Origin: Allodiplogaster sudhausi
Taxonomy: Eukaryota > Nematoda > Chromadorea > Rhabditida > Diplogasteridae
DNA: 64,000 bases
Assembly (NCBI GenBank): GCA_945643635.1
Contig: CALZFC010000043.1
Coordinates: 3,746,001 to 3,810,000 of the forward strand
Direction of reading: 5' to 3'
Shown here in pieces: positions 34,049 to 45,640 of this stretch. Below the pieces are notes generated by a model, which saw nothing but the letters and a program-made list of their open reading frames with translations, did not search any database and was not told where the DNA came from. Position 1 is the stretch's first letter, and each line of letters opens with the position of its first letter. The position numbers and the translations under genes were made by a program.

Positions 34049-34300
34049 GGGAGAGGAGCGAGGAAGGAGAGACGTAGAGGATAAAATGGGAGAAGAGAGG
34101 AGGAGAGAAGCGAGTAGAGAGAGAGACACAAAGGGGGTAGCAGTCCTCAATATTTTTGTTCGCTGACCGCTGCGCAGCGGTCTACATATCCCCGCTCAGC
34201 CTAGCCTATAACAATCGTTCAGAATTCCAATAGTCAACTTCGGCACATATACATAAAAATAAATTCTATATAAACCTTAACATTTTTACCACGCAGTAAA
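32820..34300. other. Repeat-rich region with weak exon candidates on both strands
   Basis: Minus-strand candidates: MEITSTGLQLQQVWTYVI before a good donor (GTAAGA) near 33,565, and SQFPPLGRSDSASSTSTSL from 33,113 to a stop at 32,932. A plus-strand frame at 33,008-33,160 (MPVAATRVAVVDAVTAREVE) also ends at a donor-like site. Neither gives a consistent multi-exon model. Long CT-rich (33,290-33,560) and GA-rich (33,940-34,055) tracts dominate. Confidence 0.35.
33940..34056. repeat. (GA)n microsatellite
   Basis: About 115 nt GA-rich, with 42 nt of nearly pure GA from about 34,008. Confidence 0.9.
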
Positions 34301-34329
34301 CTAGAAGAGTTTTCTATCAAACCTCAACT

Positions 34330-36659
34330 CTGATGCCCTTCTTGGCCGCGAGTGCGAGTACTGCAAATGGCCCTGAGGAGAGAGGCATTCTCTCGACTTC
34401 CTGCGGCACCTTTGCTTTCTTCATGCTATCAATATCGGAAAGCAACTTTCATGCCCTGAAGAATCCAGTTCGAATGGCTCGTACTCGTGTTTCCCAGTCT
34501 GGCTCCATTTGAAACCGCACGAGGGGCAATGCTGATTGTTAATGACAGACCTGAAACAACGCTTTTATAAATTTTTTGATGATGGAAAGAAGAGAGAATG
34601 ATTGAAGGAGAGTAAGGTAGATAGATAGAGAGAGAAAGAATGATTGAACGAGAGTAAGATAGATAGATAGAGAGAGAGAGAGAATGATTGAACGAGAGTA
34701 AGATAGAGAGAGAAAAGAAAGAGAGTGAAAGCTAAAGGAAGAATAAGCTAACTCAAGGCAGGAAACTATCTTGCAGCATCTCATGCAACATCAAAGAGAG
34801 TTCGCCTCCGAGAGCAGCTGATACGGACAACGAGTGCACTTCATCAGAGACACTTCCACGAACTGCTCGAAGATTTTTTCACGAGCTGAAAGAATGACAT
34901 GTGATTTTCTAATGTCAGAACCATTTATAAAAAAAAAAGAATAATTAACCCATCTCTATCTTTAACAAAATCAGTTAAAACATTTTTTTTTCATTCGTCG
35001 AGTTTAATATTTTAAATTGTTACAGCTGTGTAGATTGGAAGGGTTGCCGACTCCAGCCGCTTCGGCCGCTGCTATCAAGATGTCGATGCGTTCAGAAGCT
35101 GCCGATCTTAAAAAAAGATAAATAGAAACACGAGGTGCGATCAGTACTTAATAGCTAAGCCTTCCTGAGAACGCTGAGGAAACAAAACACAGATGCAGAA
35201 AAGCCTTAGCAAACGCCAGACATTGCATTGCCTACGACGAGGTAAACTAAGAATTAGCAAGGTAACTTGAGGAAGAAAAAATAAAAAAAGACAAGAAATT
35301 GTTGAAGAAATAGTGGGTGCCAATATAGTTTTTCTCCAATTCACCTTATAACGTGCTCCAGGTGGTCTTAGGGCACGCTGAATATGAATATAATGTTTAT
35401 TTCTAATGATTAAATCATATAAAAATGGGTCAGAGTCAGGAGAAAAAAAAGCTTATGGTCACTTTGCACGCATTCCGTTTTGGAGCCACCTCAAAATTGC
35501 CCTCCCTATTTCTACCTTACTCCCCCCTGTTGAGCTTACTCCTCCCTTTTTCGAGCCCAAAATATCCCTTTTTATAACCCTACTCCCCCTATTTAGCTTA
35601 ATCCCTCCCTGTTTTGGGTCCAAAAATGTCCCGGTTGAGCCGGGAGGGGGTCGGAAGATGGTGGAGGAGCCTGGATTGATGACAGCTGACTGCGGACCAG
35701 ATGCTCCGCCTTCACTCACGGAACAAACAGCGGATGTTTGAGGCATCATAGATCTCTGAGATGACTGCGGGTGTTGTGGATACAGCCATCATCGAGTGGA
35801 CGCCAGGTGACTGGTGGACCGCCTGAGGCGAGACCCGATGCCCGGTAGGCACGGTGTAATTGTATTGCGGATGTCCGAAAACCCAGTACACTATTTGCGG
35901 CGAATTGAAGATAATGTTTTACAGTATAGGTACCGCAACCGTTTTTATTCGACTAAGTCATTAGAAATAAATTCCGTGCGTTTTAAAACTCCCTGGAGCA
36001 CGTTTAAAGATGAATTGGAGAGAAAAATTATATACTTGCACCCTCCCCCCCCCCAAACTGTTATAGCACAGGGTACTATTTCCCCAGGACCCCAAAATTT
36101 TTCCAAAAACATTTTGCAACAAGAGAGAGATGATAGAAAGAGACGAACTGGGAAAAGCTGCTTCCAGGCTGGCCATTCCGAGCTGAGCCAAGCTCGGGAG
36201 GAGGGTCGTGGAGGGCGCCTTCTCCCTGCTGATCCATCTGCTGTAAAATTAAGCATTTAATTCAAATTTTAAGGTTGACAACATTAATGCAAATCAGAAA
36301 CGATCAACACGCAAATTGAAAAAAAGAAGACACTAACAACATAAACGTTGGGGCTGAGCGTGGGGATCTCCTCGTCTTCTGCCCCCTGTCATCTGCCGGT
36401 CCTCTCGTCATGACTTCTAGAACTGGAGGTACATCAGACTCCGAAGAGTAGACATCGCTGCAAAGGTCAGCGACTTTCTTTCAATCAACCATTTAATGCT
36501 ATAAAAGATTAGCAGTCTATATCATAACAAAAGGCCCAAAATGGTATGGGAGCAGCAGAGATAAACTGACAAAAAGTTCACTGTGGGTTGTGGCTGGTTG
36601 CCTACTCGTCGAATCGGCGAGTCCCCTTCACTGCTGGTGTTCCGGTCATCATCGCTCAT
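34330..36659 (-). CDS. Multi-exon, probably nuclear protein with a C-terminal zinc-ribbon-like motif
   Basis: The likely start is at 36,659 (MSDDDRNTSSEGDSPIRR). Exon candidates follow: DVYSSESDVPPVLEVMTRGP (about 36,460-36,340), QMDQQGEGALHDPPPELGSA (36,240-36,149), MPQTSAVCSVSEGGASGPQS (about 35,750-35,640), and ERIDILIAAAEAAGVGNPSN (about 35,110-35,030). Two last exons join in phase: REKIFEQFVEVSLMKCTRCP (34,886 on) and HCPSCGFKWSQTGKHEYEPF (about 34,548-34,440). Together they form Cys-x2-Cys...Cys-x2-Cys, a plausible zinc ribbon. The rest is rich in S, P, Q and acidic residues, as in nuclear proteins. I do not recognise the family; internal exon borders are uncertain. Confidence 0.4.
34600..34725. 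repeat. Composite GATA/GA repeat inside an intron
   Basis: GAATGATTGAA(G/C)GAGAGTAAGATAGATAGATAGAGAGA is repeated about three times. Confidence 0.8.
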
Positions 36660-36859
36660 TCTATAATCAGTGTATGTGACTGAAATTATTGTCACACTTG
36701 GCGAAAAACGGTCAAAAATAAATTAAAGATGGAACGCATTAGAAGGAAAAAGATCATGATACAAACACGAACGGAGGAAAATGAAATAGGCGGGACTTCA
36801 CGGAGAAGAGAAAAGACGCGGGAAACTCACGCGCGCCCTCAACGCTGACAAGTGAGCGA

Positions 36860-37080
36860 GAGGTCTAGTTAGAGAATGTATGTGAGTCATTGTGATTTCG
36901 AAATGTGGGCGGAGCTTAATTACGGGTTGCTTTGTTTGAGAGAGAGATATAGATTTAGAGAATGACGTCATTTAGTTATATGTATGCATGTGAGTCATTG
37001 TGATTACGAAATGTGGGCGGAGCTTAATTACGTTACGTTACGTTAGGGGCGGGGCTTATTTACGTTAGAGGCGTGGTTTG
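36860..37080. repeat. Short direct repeats with GGGCGGAGCTTAATTACG
   Basis: ATGTGAGTCATTGTGATT(T/A)C followed by GAAATGTGGGCGGAGCTTAA occurs twice (about 36,880 and 36,987). Related GGGGCGGGGCTTATTTACG follows, separated by ACGTTACGTTACGTTA. It lies just upstream of the zinc-ribbon gene and could include promoter GC boxes, but this is only a guess. Confidence 0.5.
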
Positions 37081-37375
37081 TACGGAACACAAACTATAAT
37101 CACAAACTACAATGATCACAACACAAAGCACAAAGATCAGATTTAGGTCACCACCCCCCGCACTATCATCATTACATATGTTTGCAATTTGATACTAAAC
37201 GGTTTTTCACTCAGTAATTGGGGTGAAAATATACAAATTTATGCAAATTAGCACTTTGCAAATTTGGTCAACACTGCGCTCAAAGGCAAACTGGAGATCC
37301 CAAAAGTACCCTTAAGGGTTCCAAAAGTGGTACAGTGACTATAGCTATTTGGCATGACCAAGAGGTTGAATCTCA

Positions 37376-37651
37376 TTGTTATATTGCAGTTTGATGAAGA
37401 CGAGGAGAATGTGGCTTGATCAGTTGCATGCCGAGTCAGTGACGTCCTCCCTCGATCTCTCTGTCGTCCTCATTGTCTACCTCATTCTGCTCTCGGCGCT
37501 CTTTTCTATTCATCAAAGACTTTCTTGCAACTGCGAGTTGTTCTTGCTTGCCCCATATCAGCCGGTAGTTTTTCAACGCGCATTTGCCTTTTTGTATGAT
37601 GGGAATACATATGTGTTTGAGTGTTGCACATTTGATGTGAATAAATGCTAA
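37376..37651 (+). CDS. Possible small single-pass membrane protein
   Basis: The 91-codon frame (from an ATG at about 37,394) includes MKTRRMWLDQLHAESVTSSL followed by a hydrophobic segment DLSVVLIVYLILLSALFSI and two cysteines (CNCE). It ends DVNKC next to an AATAAA (37,639). An acceptor-like TATTGCAG precedes the frame, so it may be a last exon. No family was recognised. Confidence 0.3.
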   Translation: MLYCSLMKTRRMWLDQLHAESVTSSLDLSVVLIVYLILLSALFSIHQRLSCNCELFLLAPYQPVVFQRAFAFLYDGNTYVFECCTFDVNKC

Positions 37652-37980
37652 TCAAGGCTAAATGAGTTGCGGTCCTGAACGGGGGGAATTAGGATTGAGC
37701 TGCTGTTGAATGGCTGAGTGGATTCCGAGCACCTGTCGTTAGTCTAGAAATAGTTTGTCATTAGAAAATGAAATTCTGACGGAATTCTCATTGTTGTCTG
37801 TGTGTGTAAAATTTTTTCGTGATACATACATATATCAGCAAGAAATTCAGTTAAACATTAATAACCTTGATAATCCAAAAAAAGAGGACAAGTATATAAA
37901 GTGTAATTTATAGGATTGTTAGCATATAAAATTGCTATTATTCATTACTGGTTTATATCGGAGGCGAACAAGGCACACAA

Positions 37981-38307
37981 ATGTGCATTGTCCAAAATGG
38001 GTCCTCCCTCACCTTGATCAAGGAGTTCCCAGATTCTGCTCAATATACTCTACTGGAAAGAAAAGACATTTTGAGATATACCCCGCAAATTTTAATTCCG
38101 GAACTAAGAAGAAGAATGAATCGTGCAATGCAAGCGCAGTCAATGCCCATGAATGAAAACTTTTCCTGGTACTTCCCATTTCGATGTAACTGTTTGCGCT
38201 GTTATATTTTTTCTGCCGTTTTCGGTTCTGCAGAAGTCATCGCTGATGTTTGCCAACTGCATTTCTTTTTCATTTGCAACTCTTCTCATCATGGACCGTT
38301 TCTCTAA
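37981..38307 (+). CDS. ORF of unknown function
   Basis: The frame starts MCIVQNGSSLTLIKEFPDSA and continues YTLLERKDILRYTPQILIPE and LRRRMNRAMQAQSMPM, which reads like a folded, charged helical protein. The C-terminal 40 residues are hydrophobic and lie in DNA that is tandemly repeated (see 38,120-38,950), so the true end may be earlier. No homologue was recognised. Confidence 0.3.
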   Translation: MCIVQNGSSLTLIKEFPDSAQYTLLERKDILRYTPQILIPELRRRMNRAMQAQSMPMNENFSWYFPFRCNCLRCYIFSAVFGSAEVIADVCQLHFFFICNSSHHGPFL

Positions 38308-38960
38308 CCAAATCACATAGTAGTTTCTACATTTAATTAATCGCTCATCGCTGCTGCATTTTTACATCCTGAAAAAATATGCACGTTTGACATTTCTTTT
38401 ACAATTAAGATGATATTTGTTGTAATTTTTTCATAATTATCTCGAGCTCTTTGATGAACAATCGAAGAGTGAAAGGTTTGAACAATTCTTGTAAGTGATC
38501 GTCCACTTTGCACAAGGCTCTTCTCCTCCTCGCCTTCTCTTAGCATGCGCAGTCAACGCCAGTGAATGGAAACTTTTTATTTTCCGCTTCCCACATGACT
38601 GATGTTTCCCATTTCGATGTAATTGTTTTTCGTTGTTATTTTCTTTCTGCCGTTGTCGGTTCTGCAGAACTCATCGTTTATCATTGCTAACTTTGCACTT
38701 TTTCCTTCTGCATTTGCAACTCTTCTCTCGATAGTCATTTCTCTAACCAAACCACATTCTAGTTTCTACATTTAATTTATCGCTGCTGCATTTTTAAACC
38801 TGAAAAATATGCACGTCTTACATACATATCTTTTACAATTAAGATGATATTTGTTGTATTTTTTCATCGCTATTTCGAGCTCTTTGATGAGAAATCGAAG
38901 AGTGAAAGTTTTGAACAATTCTTGTAAGTGATCGTCCACTTTGCACAAGGCTCTTCTTCT
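38120..38960 (+). repeat. Tandem duplication of about 420 bp at the edge of copy B
   Basis: GCGCAGTCAATGCC...GGTTCTGCAGAA(G/C)TCATCG, the CTACATTTAATTAATCGCTC block and GTGATCGTCCACTTTGCAC occur twice (starting about 38,120 and 38,548). Copy A has one such block (3,669-3,870). Confidence 0.75.
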
Positions 38961-39428
38961 CGCCTTTTCTTTGCATCATTGAAAGCATCTCGGGCTGTCT
39001 CTATTTTCTCTACGATCTCTAACCATTCTGACCTACCAAGGGATCCCCCCACTCCAGACCAATTCAAAGACCAATGGAAAATGGTCTCTCGCTGCGGTCT
39101 CTTTCATCTCATATCTTTCTTTTTCTCTTTAATAATGCCGCGCTACTACCTTTTTTCTCTTGTCCATTTAGTGTATATGATTGCGGAAACTTATTCATCA
39201 TAAAGATTAAAATGACGAGTTCAATATGTTAAAATGATGTTGTACATTAGCACAGTCGTAACAAAGGATCAAAGCTGAAAACTAGTTGAGGGACGAATGA
39301 GAATAGAGAGGAGCTGGTTATCCGTGCCTAATCATTTCTTTTCGGCCCGCGCCAGTCCAGTTATGACTTTTCCATGCCATTGCCTACGGTGGCTGGCCGG
39401 GCAGTTCCAATTATCAATCTCATTCCAG

Positions 39429-39812
39429 CACGGAAGGTACATGTAATACAAATTCTTCCGGTTTGAGAGCACACCAAATCCGCGTTGCGCCCGTTTCATG
39501 CGTCGCGGCTAGGCACAGCATATAGCTCTCCTCCAAATGCATCGATCGAAGTGATTTAAACTCCCTCCAAAAGTTACCGTAATATGTGGTCATTAATTTG
39601 AAAATTTAGATAACTCCCTCCAAAAGTTACCGTAATATGTGGTCATTAATTTGAAAATTCTGGCAACTGGCAATTTGCCAACAATTTCACCTTCGCTAAG
39701 GATTTTGAAGTTCCGTTACGTTTGTGTCACACAATACGATTGTGGAAAACTTAAGAAATTTACAGTTCGACGCACCAAAATTCTCTCAAACCGGAAGGGG
39801 GTACCCTCCGTG
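39429..39812. mobile_element. 384-bp MITE with TTCCAG target-site duplication
   Basis: Terminal inverted repeats: left CACGGAAGGTAC...TTCCGGTTTGAGAG, right CTCTCAAACCGGAAGGGGGTACCCTCCGTG read inward. TTCCAG occurs at 39,423-39,428 and 39,813-39,818 but only once (4,317-4,322) at the empty site in copy A. An internal 53-bp direct repeat (ACTCCCTCCAAAAGTTACCG...) is present. A related, truncated element is at 62,060-62,300. The small ORF inside is not considered a gene. Confidence 0.9.
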
Positions 39813-39999
39813 TTCCAGGGTGCGGAATGGGCAAAAGGAGGGCGCCGCCTGAGGGAGGAGAGAGGGAGAGGAATACAACTTTAGCTTCTTGTCTCTGCCC
39901 TCACTTGTACGCTCTCCATTCTTCCTGACCTATGATGATGTCATGTTCATCTACTGACCCTGTCTTCGAGCTGTTCAATGTGCCCATTCGTGCTCTCTC

Positions 40000-40565
40000 C
40001 TCCACTCTCGCTCTCTAGTCTAGTTCCCTCTCTTTCTCTGCCTCTCTCCTTCACTCTCGCTCTCTCATCTAGTTCCCTCACTTTCTCGGCCTCTCTCCTC
40101 CACTCTCGCTCTCTCATCTGGTTCCCTCTCTTTCTCGACCTCTCTCCTACACTCTCGCTCTCTCATCTAGTTCCCTCTCTTTCTCGGCCTCTCTCCTCCA
40201 CTCTCGCCCTCTCGTCTAGTTCCCTCTCTTTCTCGGCCTCTCTCCTCCACTCTCGCTCTCTCATCTGGTTCCCTCTCTTTCTCGACCTCTCTCCTACACT
40301 CTCGCTCTCTCATCTAGTTCCCTCTCTTTCTCGGCCTCTCTCCTACACTCTCGCTCTCTCATCTAGTTCCCTCTCTTTCTCATCCTCTCGCTCTCCCGTC
40401 TAGTTCTCTCTCTTTCTCTGCTTCTCTCCTCCACTCTCGCTCTCTCATCTAGCTCCCTCTCTTTCTCGGCCTTCTCGGCCTCTCTCCTCTACTCTCGCTC
40501 TCTCGTCTATTTCCCTCTCTTTCTCTGCCTCTCTCCTCCACTCTCGCTCTCTCTTCTAGTTCCCT
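40000..40565 (+). repeat. Minisatellite (copy B), about 49-bp pyrimidine-rich unit
   Basis: About eleven to twelve units of the same family as 5,805-6,250, many with CTCGGCCTCTCTCC and CTCTCATCTAG variants. The array directly follows a truncated exon (ends ...GTGCCCATTCGT at 39,990). Confidence 0.9.
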
Positions 40566-40777
40566 TCGATGTCATGCTGTCCGAATTAGTGTGGCTGCTG
40601 TCCATGGCTGGCGTGGTGATCGATGACCTCTTGGAGGCCCTCCCCTTCGAGTGTGGCTTGATCTCTGACAATGCTGAGGAACTTGGCGTGGACTTAAACG
40701 ACTCTGCTTTGATACAGAGGATCTCACCTTCAGTAGACGTTGAAGGATGTTATGAACTGCAGATATTCATTGATTAG
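40558..40777 (+). CDS. Conserved exon or small ORF after the minisatellite (copy B), unknown function
   Basis: Same frame and length as 6,252-6,469: MLSELVWLLSMAGVVIDDLL, then ALPFECGLISDNAEELGVDL, ending at a stop at 40,775-40,777. The preceding TCTTCTAG|TTCCCTTCG is splice-acceptor-like. Confidence 0.35.
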
Positions 40778-41285
40778 CCTTTCGATATGAAGTTAGTATG
40801 TAGTTTTTCCATGTTTAATTGTTGTCGTTTCTATGATAGCTATGAATAAAAAAACAAAAGCTGAGATGTATTAGCTTGTGATTTTGTTTTCTTCGAAAGA
40901 TCAAGTTACAAATTGAGGATGAGGGCGAACGTGATCTGATCATCCAATTCTGCTTCCATTTTAATTTCCTGCGTTTGATGAGAAAAAATATAAATTCGAC
41001 CGCATTAAACTTTCACTGGGAGATGCGCAGGAGACAAATGAAATTGGGAATAGGCAAAAGGACAGTGAGACCACGGAGGTTCCGTTTCTTATAATTAGAG
41101 GGGGGTGTGACCGAGAGGCAGGAAAGAGGAGAGACAGTTGGGAGAAAAAGAAGGGGATAGAAAGAGGACTGTGTAGAGAACGAAGGGTGTAGGGGCAATA
41201 AATAGAGCTACGAAGAAGGAGAGTCAAGGCATAGCAGGGCATTGCATGCAAATAAAAAAGTGGAGAAGAGCCAGCAAATAAGGAG

Positions 41286-41294
41286 CTATAAAAG
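41286..41294 (+). promoter_or_regulatory. TATA box of the secreted-protein gene
   Basis: CTATAAAAG lies 47 nt before the ATG at 41,334. It is conserved in copy A (about 6,980), where 17 extra bases, including a second TATAAA, sit between it and the ATG. Confidence 0.5.
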
Positions 41295-41333
41295 GGAGTT
41301 CATCTTGGAATTAAAGACTGAAGAAAAAGAAGC

Positions 41334-41809
41334 ATGGCGATTCGAGTGCTGTTCGGCCTGTTCGCAGTACTTGGCTGCACTGCCGCCCTCCAGTGTTTGG
41401 TTGGCAACTTTGGCAGAGGCCCGGCAAGGTCAAATTTTCATACTATTCATATATTTTGCGACTGTTCTTTATTCTTCTTAACTGAAATAAAAATAATGTT
41501 ATTGAACGTTTATGCTCTAAACTAATGATTAAAAGGATTTAAGATATAATGCGAAACATATAACATACAGGCCACCTCCTCCGCCTCCTGGAATTAAACC
41601 AGTTGACTTCAATGAGGCTCTCCTAGACAAGCTGCCCAAACTTACTCTCTGCCCACGCACCGACAAATGCTGCTCTTTCATCAGAGAGTACGGACGAAGA
41701 GAGAAAGCGAAAGAGAATGAGAGAAAGAGGCAGAGAATCGAAGATAAATATAGAGAGAGAAAGAGAGGGAGAGAAAAAGATAAATCTCTATTTGGAAATA
41801 CTGGGAGAA

Positions 41810-41851
<42 letters not shown>

Positions 41852-42413
41852 AAGCCTGGGAGAAATAGAGAGAGCAATTGAAACAGAGAGAAAGAGAAAG
41901 GGAGAGAGAGAGAAAATAGACATAGACCAGTGAAAGGAACAACGATTAAGGGGGGCGAGAAAAGAAACGAGAAAAACCTGTAGGAACTAAAAGAAAATAC
42001 ATATGTATGTATGTACATATGTATGCCCATGCATATATACATATGTGTATATAAGACGTGAGGAAGGATTGATTTTTCAGAAACTGCTATGTTACAAAAT
42101 CTCTGCTAATATCCTTTTGTTTATTTCATGTCATTTCAGTGTGAATGCTGGCTACACTTGGGGATGCAGCAACGAGTGCGCCAAGCTTGGCTGCAGTTGG
42201 TTTCCACTCTCTTTGTCTGAGAGGAAAGAACTACGTTGTAGAGAAACACAAAAGAGTAATGGACTCATCCAATAAACCGATTTCCTGCTCGCAGCTCCTG
42301 GCCTGGACGCCGAGGAGTGCAAATGTCGCGTCGCTAGCCACAAAGACTGCGAAATCCCCCTCGCAGTCATTCAACAGCACAAGAAGAACTGGCCGAACGG
42401 CGAGGGGAAATAA
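41334..42413 (+). CDS. Small secreted cysteine-rich protein, 4 exons, intact
   Basis: Exons 41,334-41,428, 41,571-41,687, 42,140-42,195 and 42,295-42,413 join in phase (95+117+56+119 = 387 nt) into 128 residues. The N-terminus MAIRVLFGLFAVLGCTAALQ is a signal peptide. A PPPPPPG stretch follows at about residues 33-39, then the cysteine-rich domain with CPRTDKCC, GYTWGCSNECAKLGC and ECKCRVASHKDCEIPL, ending NWPNGEGK. Acceptors are ATACAG, TTTCAG and CTCGCAG; the second intron (452 nt) holds GA and TATG repeats. Short extracellular proteins with such spaced cysteines are common in nematodes; the exact family and function are unknown. The copy at 7,051 is a decayed paralogue. Confidence 0.7.
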
Positions 42414-43069
42414 TTTCATCACTGAACTAAAAAAATGTAAACTTTCCCTATTGTTAAAAATGATTTTTTGTAAGAAACGAATCATTTGTTTATAAGAATA
42501 TGCTTCACTGGGTTAGCACATACCACGCCATAACACAACATTCACTCTAATTGTAAGTGCATACTTTTAGCTGATTGTCTCTCTTATCATGTCACAGCCA
42601 TTGACGTGCCCCTCCGGCTGCTGCCTCCTTCTCAAGTTGTGCCTACTCTTCTCTACTCATGGTATATAAACTTGTAACACTGCTTACTAACAGTGCAGCG
42701 AGGAGATCATCAATAGGTTTTTACACTTCCAGAACCACACCCTTTTTTTTAGTGTTATAAACATTTTCCTTTTGAACACCATAACAGTGACTCTGAGGTG
42801 TCGCATGAATTAACTCTGCCACTCATTTATTCGGATGCACAGGGATGCAGTGGGAATTCTGGTGACTGTAGGGAAGGGCACGCGGTCTAGAAGTCAGAGA
42901 GAGGAAGAAGAGGAGTGGGAAGGGGAGGCGGAGAGGAGTGACGAGTGGATCTCCACCAGAGAGGAGTACGGTCGACCAAGGAAGTGGGACGAGGAGACAG
43001 CAGAGACTGCGCCCTGTAATGACAGGCATTACGGGAGAAGGTAGGAAGAGAAGAGGACAGAGCACACCC

Positions 43070-44965
43070 TTAGTCCATGAAGCCGAAGGGCATGGACGAG
43101 AAGAGTCCCCTGGCGGGGTGCGAGTCCCAGAGAGAGCCACCGTAGAGGGCGGCACGGCACTCCTTTCTCGTGGAGGTCAATGCGCCTCCCTGGCCACCCG
43201 CGTTATTCGCATACTGAAATGGAAGCGATGTCAATTCAAGGGATATACAAAGGACAGTCGGACCTTGGCCTGTTCTCCGTCCAATTCTTCCTCCTCGACT
43301 GCAAATGAGACCATCTTGCGTTGAGCGGGAAGACTCACCGGCTCGCCAGGATGCTTCTTCAATAATACAACTATTCTTCTTTTCATTCTTTTTTCTACCG
43401 GACATAATTGCTACATGAACTTTTTGAATGAAACTAAAAAAAATCTGAATTTTCAGAAATGTAAAACAAGAGCAACCTCCTGTCTCGCCTCCGTCGGTTG
43501 CTTGAGAATCGACTTGAACTCATCCACGAGCGCCAAGTCTTCGCCAACAATGTTCAGCTTCTGAACGTGACTTTAGATTTTCATAGTCTTCAGTGAAGCA
43601 GGTCAGCACACCTGAAATGATCCCCCTTCCCCTTCATTCTCCCCTTGCTCCCTGACCCTGAGCGGTCGACTTGGCAGCTCGTCCGTGTCGCTGACGTCAT
43701 CGTACTCGCCATCATCTGAGTTCGGAGAGTCCGCAGTCGGCGACGAAGGGGAATCCGAGGCGGGGCGCGGCGACTTGGGTCTCAACGGAGAAAGTGGATT
43801 AGAGAAGGGGAGATATGCAGATCTTGGACTGATTGTCACTCAAGTAGCACCAATCATGGCGCACCCTTCCGATTCCCCTGCAACCCTAACCCCGCCTCCA
43901 CGCCGTTGCCTCCGACGGCCTGCGTCGTTGGCTTCTCCTTGATGTAAACAAAGAGCGGGCGCCGGCCCTCGGCCTCCGCGCGCTCCTCCCAGCCTTTTTC
44001 GTCCTCGGCTGATAACTGCAACTTGTATGCTTTCTTATATTCCATATCCTCTCTCTGTCTGCATTGCTATCTTTCTCTTGCTCTCTCTTTCTCTATCTTT
44101 CGCTCTCTCTCTCTCTCGCTCTCTTTCTCTCTCTCGTCCTCTATCTCTCTCTCGCGTTCTCTATCTCTCTCTCTCTCTCTCTCTCGTTCTGCTACTCTCT
44201 AACCTTCTGCCAGAAAGGCAATGAGAGTTCGACGGCGCGTGAGAATGTCTTGATGGTGCTGCCCTCAACCTGCTCGAGAGAGGGCCAGTAGCAGTTGGTG
44301 AAGGAGGAGAGGGAGGCCAGCACGAAAACACGGCGGACCTGAACAGGAGAAGAGAGGGAGAGAAAGAGGTAGAGAGAGTGAGAAAGAGGCAGAGGGAGAG
44401 AAAGAAGCAGAGAGGGAGAGAAGGAGGCAGAGAGGGAGAGAAGGAGGCAGAGAGGGAGACAAGGAGGCTGAGAGGGAGATAAAGAGACAGAGAGGGAGAG
44501 AAAGAGGGAGAGAGAGAGAGAAGGAGAGAAAGAGAAAGAAAAGAGAAGGGGAAGAGAGAGAAAAGACAAAAATTAAAGGGTTAGAGAAACCAATGAGGGG
44601 AAGAAAAGTGAGGGGGAGAGATAGGACGAAAATAGTGGGCACTGATGGTGTTGGGAGAGATCGGATGGGAGGAACATGAACGAGTGTACCCTGGCTGCCC
44701 CCTTGGCCGGGCCCCCGTCGATGGCCGCCTCCTCGGCCGCTCGCGCCGCGGCGGACGAAGGCAGTGGGGAAGAGAGAAGGGCGGAGGGGGATGGAGGAGA
44801 GAGGCGGAGGCGCCGGCAGAGAAAGCGGACGCCAGCTCACTCGGCGGCGACCGCGAGTTCTGATTCAGTTCCTTCATTTACACGGACGAGCTACAGGAAA
44901 GCCATAGAAACTAACGAAGATGGCTTGTCGTCTTCCTTCTCAGCCATGAGGGAGAACGAAGAGAG
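43070..44965 (-). CDS. Multi-exon gene of unknown function
   Basis: Exon candidates from 5' to 3' on the minus strand: MAEKEDDKPSSL at about 44,945; an Ala/Arg/Pro-rich part at about 44,880-44,650; VRRVFVLASLSSFTNCYWPS...ELSLPFWQK (44,340-44,217, donor GTTAGA); MEYKKAYKLQLSAEDEKGWE (44,045 on); an acidic SDSPSSPTADSPNSDDGEYD (about 43,790-43,613); KLNIVGEDLALVDEFKSILK (about 43,560-43,474); and HPGEPVSLPAQRKMVSFAVE (about 43,350-43,230) with a stop. A separate frame ending at 43,078 (SLWDSHPARGLFSSMPFGFM) may be the true last exon. Phases agree only in part. I do not recognise the family. The intron before the VRRVF exon is a 230-nt pyrimidine tract in the sense strand. Confidence 0.4.
44050..44195. 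repeat. CT-rich microsatellite
   Basis: CT repeats with TTT/CGC interruptions. A GA-rich tract (reverse orientation) follows at 44,345-44,570, with about 21-bp units of GAGAGGGAGAGAAGGAGGCA. Confidence 0.85.
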
Positions 44966-45640
44966 GGAAGGAAGGGGTAGAAGAGAGGGGAAGGAGAGAG
45001 CAAGTGACCCGACCACTCTCAGTGCATGAAGAGGATGCCAATGATGGCGAGAACTCTACACTCGCTTTTATCACAAGGCGAAGAAGGGGCAAGTGAATTA
45101 GAGTACACTTGGAGTGTCCTTGCATTGTTCCATTCAGATCTTCAAATAATTACCCTCGTTTTCATCATTTCATCGCCCTTTCACAATTTCATCATTTCAT
45201 TTCATTCGTAATCATTTCGAAATCAGTAACTTACAGCGAATTTATTGTTAGTAGCGGAAAACCAATCCGTGCTCCCTACGTGCCTTGTGATAATTAGCTT
45301 CGGTGCTTGCCTGGAAAGAAATGAAAAAAATGCAGTATGTTTCGCTCCCATCCATTTCTTTTGCCTTTCATCGGTTTCGTTAAATATTCTAGCCACAGTG
45401 ACTGAAAATGATATGATGTTGTAGTCTTGCTTACCATTTTCGAACGACTCATTTTTATTTATTTATTAAATAAGCGACAACAAACTCAACAATTTCAGTT
45501 CAACAGACTATAAGCATTTGTGTGCAAGATATATGAAGCTCAGGTTTCAAACATGAACAGTTGAATTCGTCAAAAGACCGGAAGTGATTTCGGAATAGCA
45601 GAGAATAAAAAGAAACAAAGCTTTTTTGCTACTACCATAA

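Larger units (their letters stand above)
38310..42860 (+). repeat. Segmental duplication, copy B (partner 3,664-11,720)
   Basis: Collinear with copy A. Relative to A it lacks the equivalents of 4,481-5,790 and 8,263-11,497, and has gained the MITE at 39,429-39,812. Confidence 0.85.
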
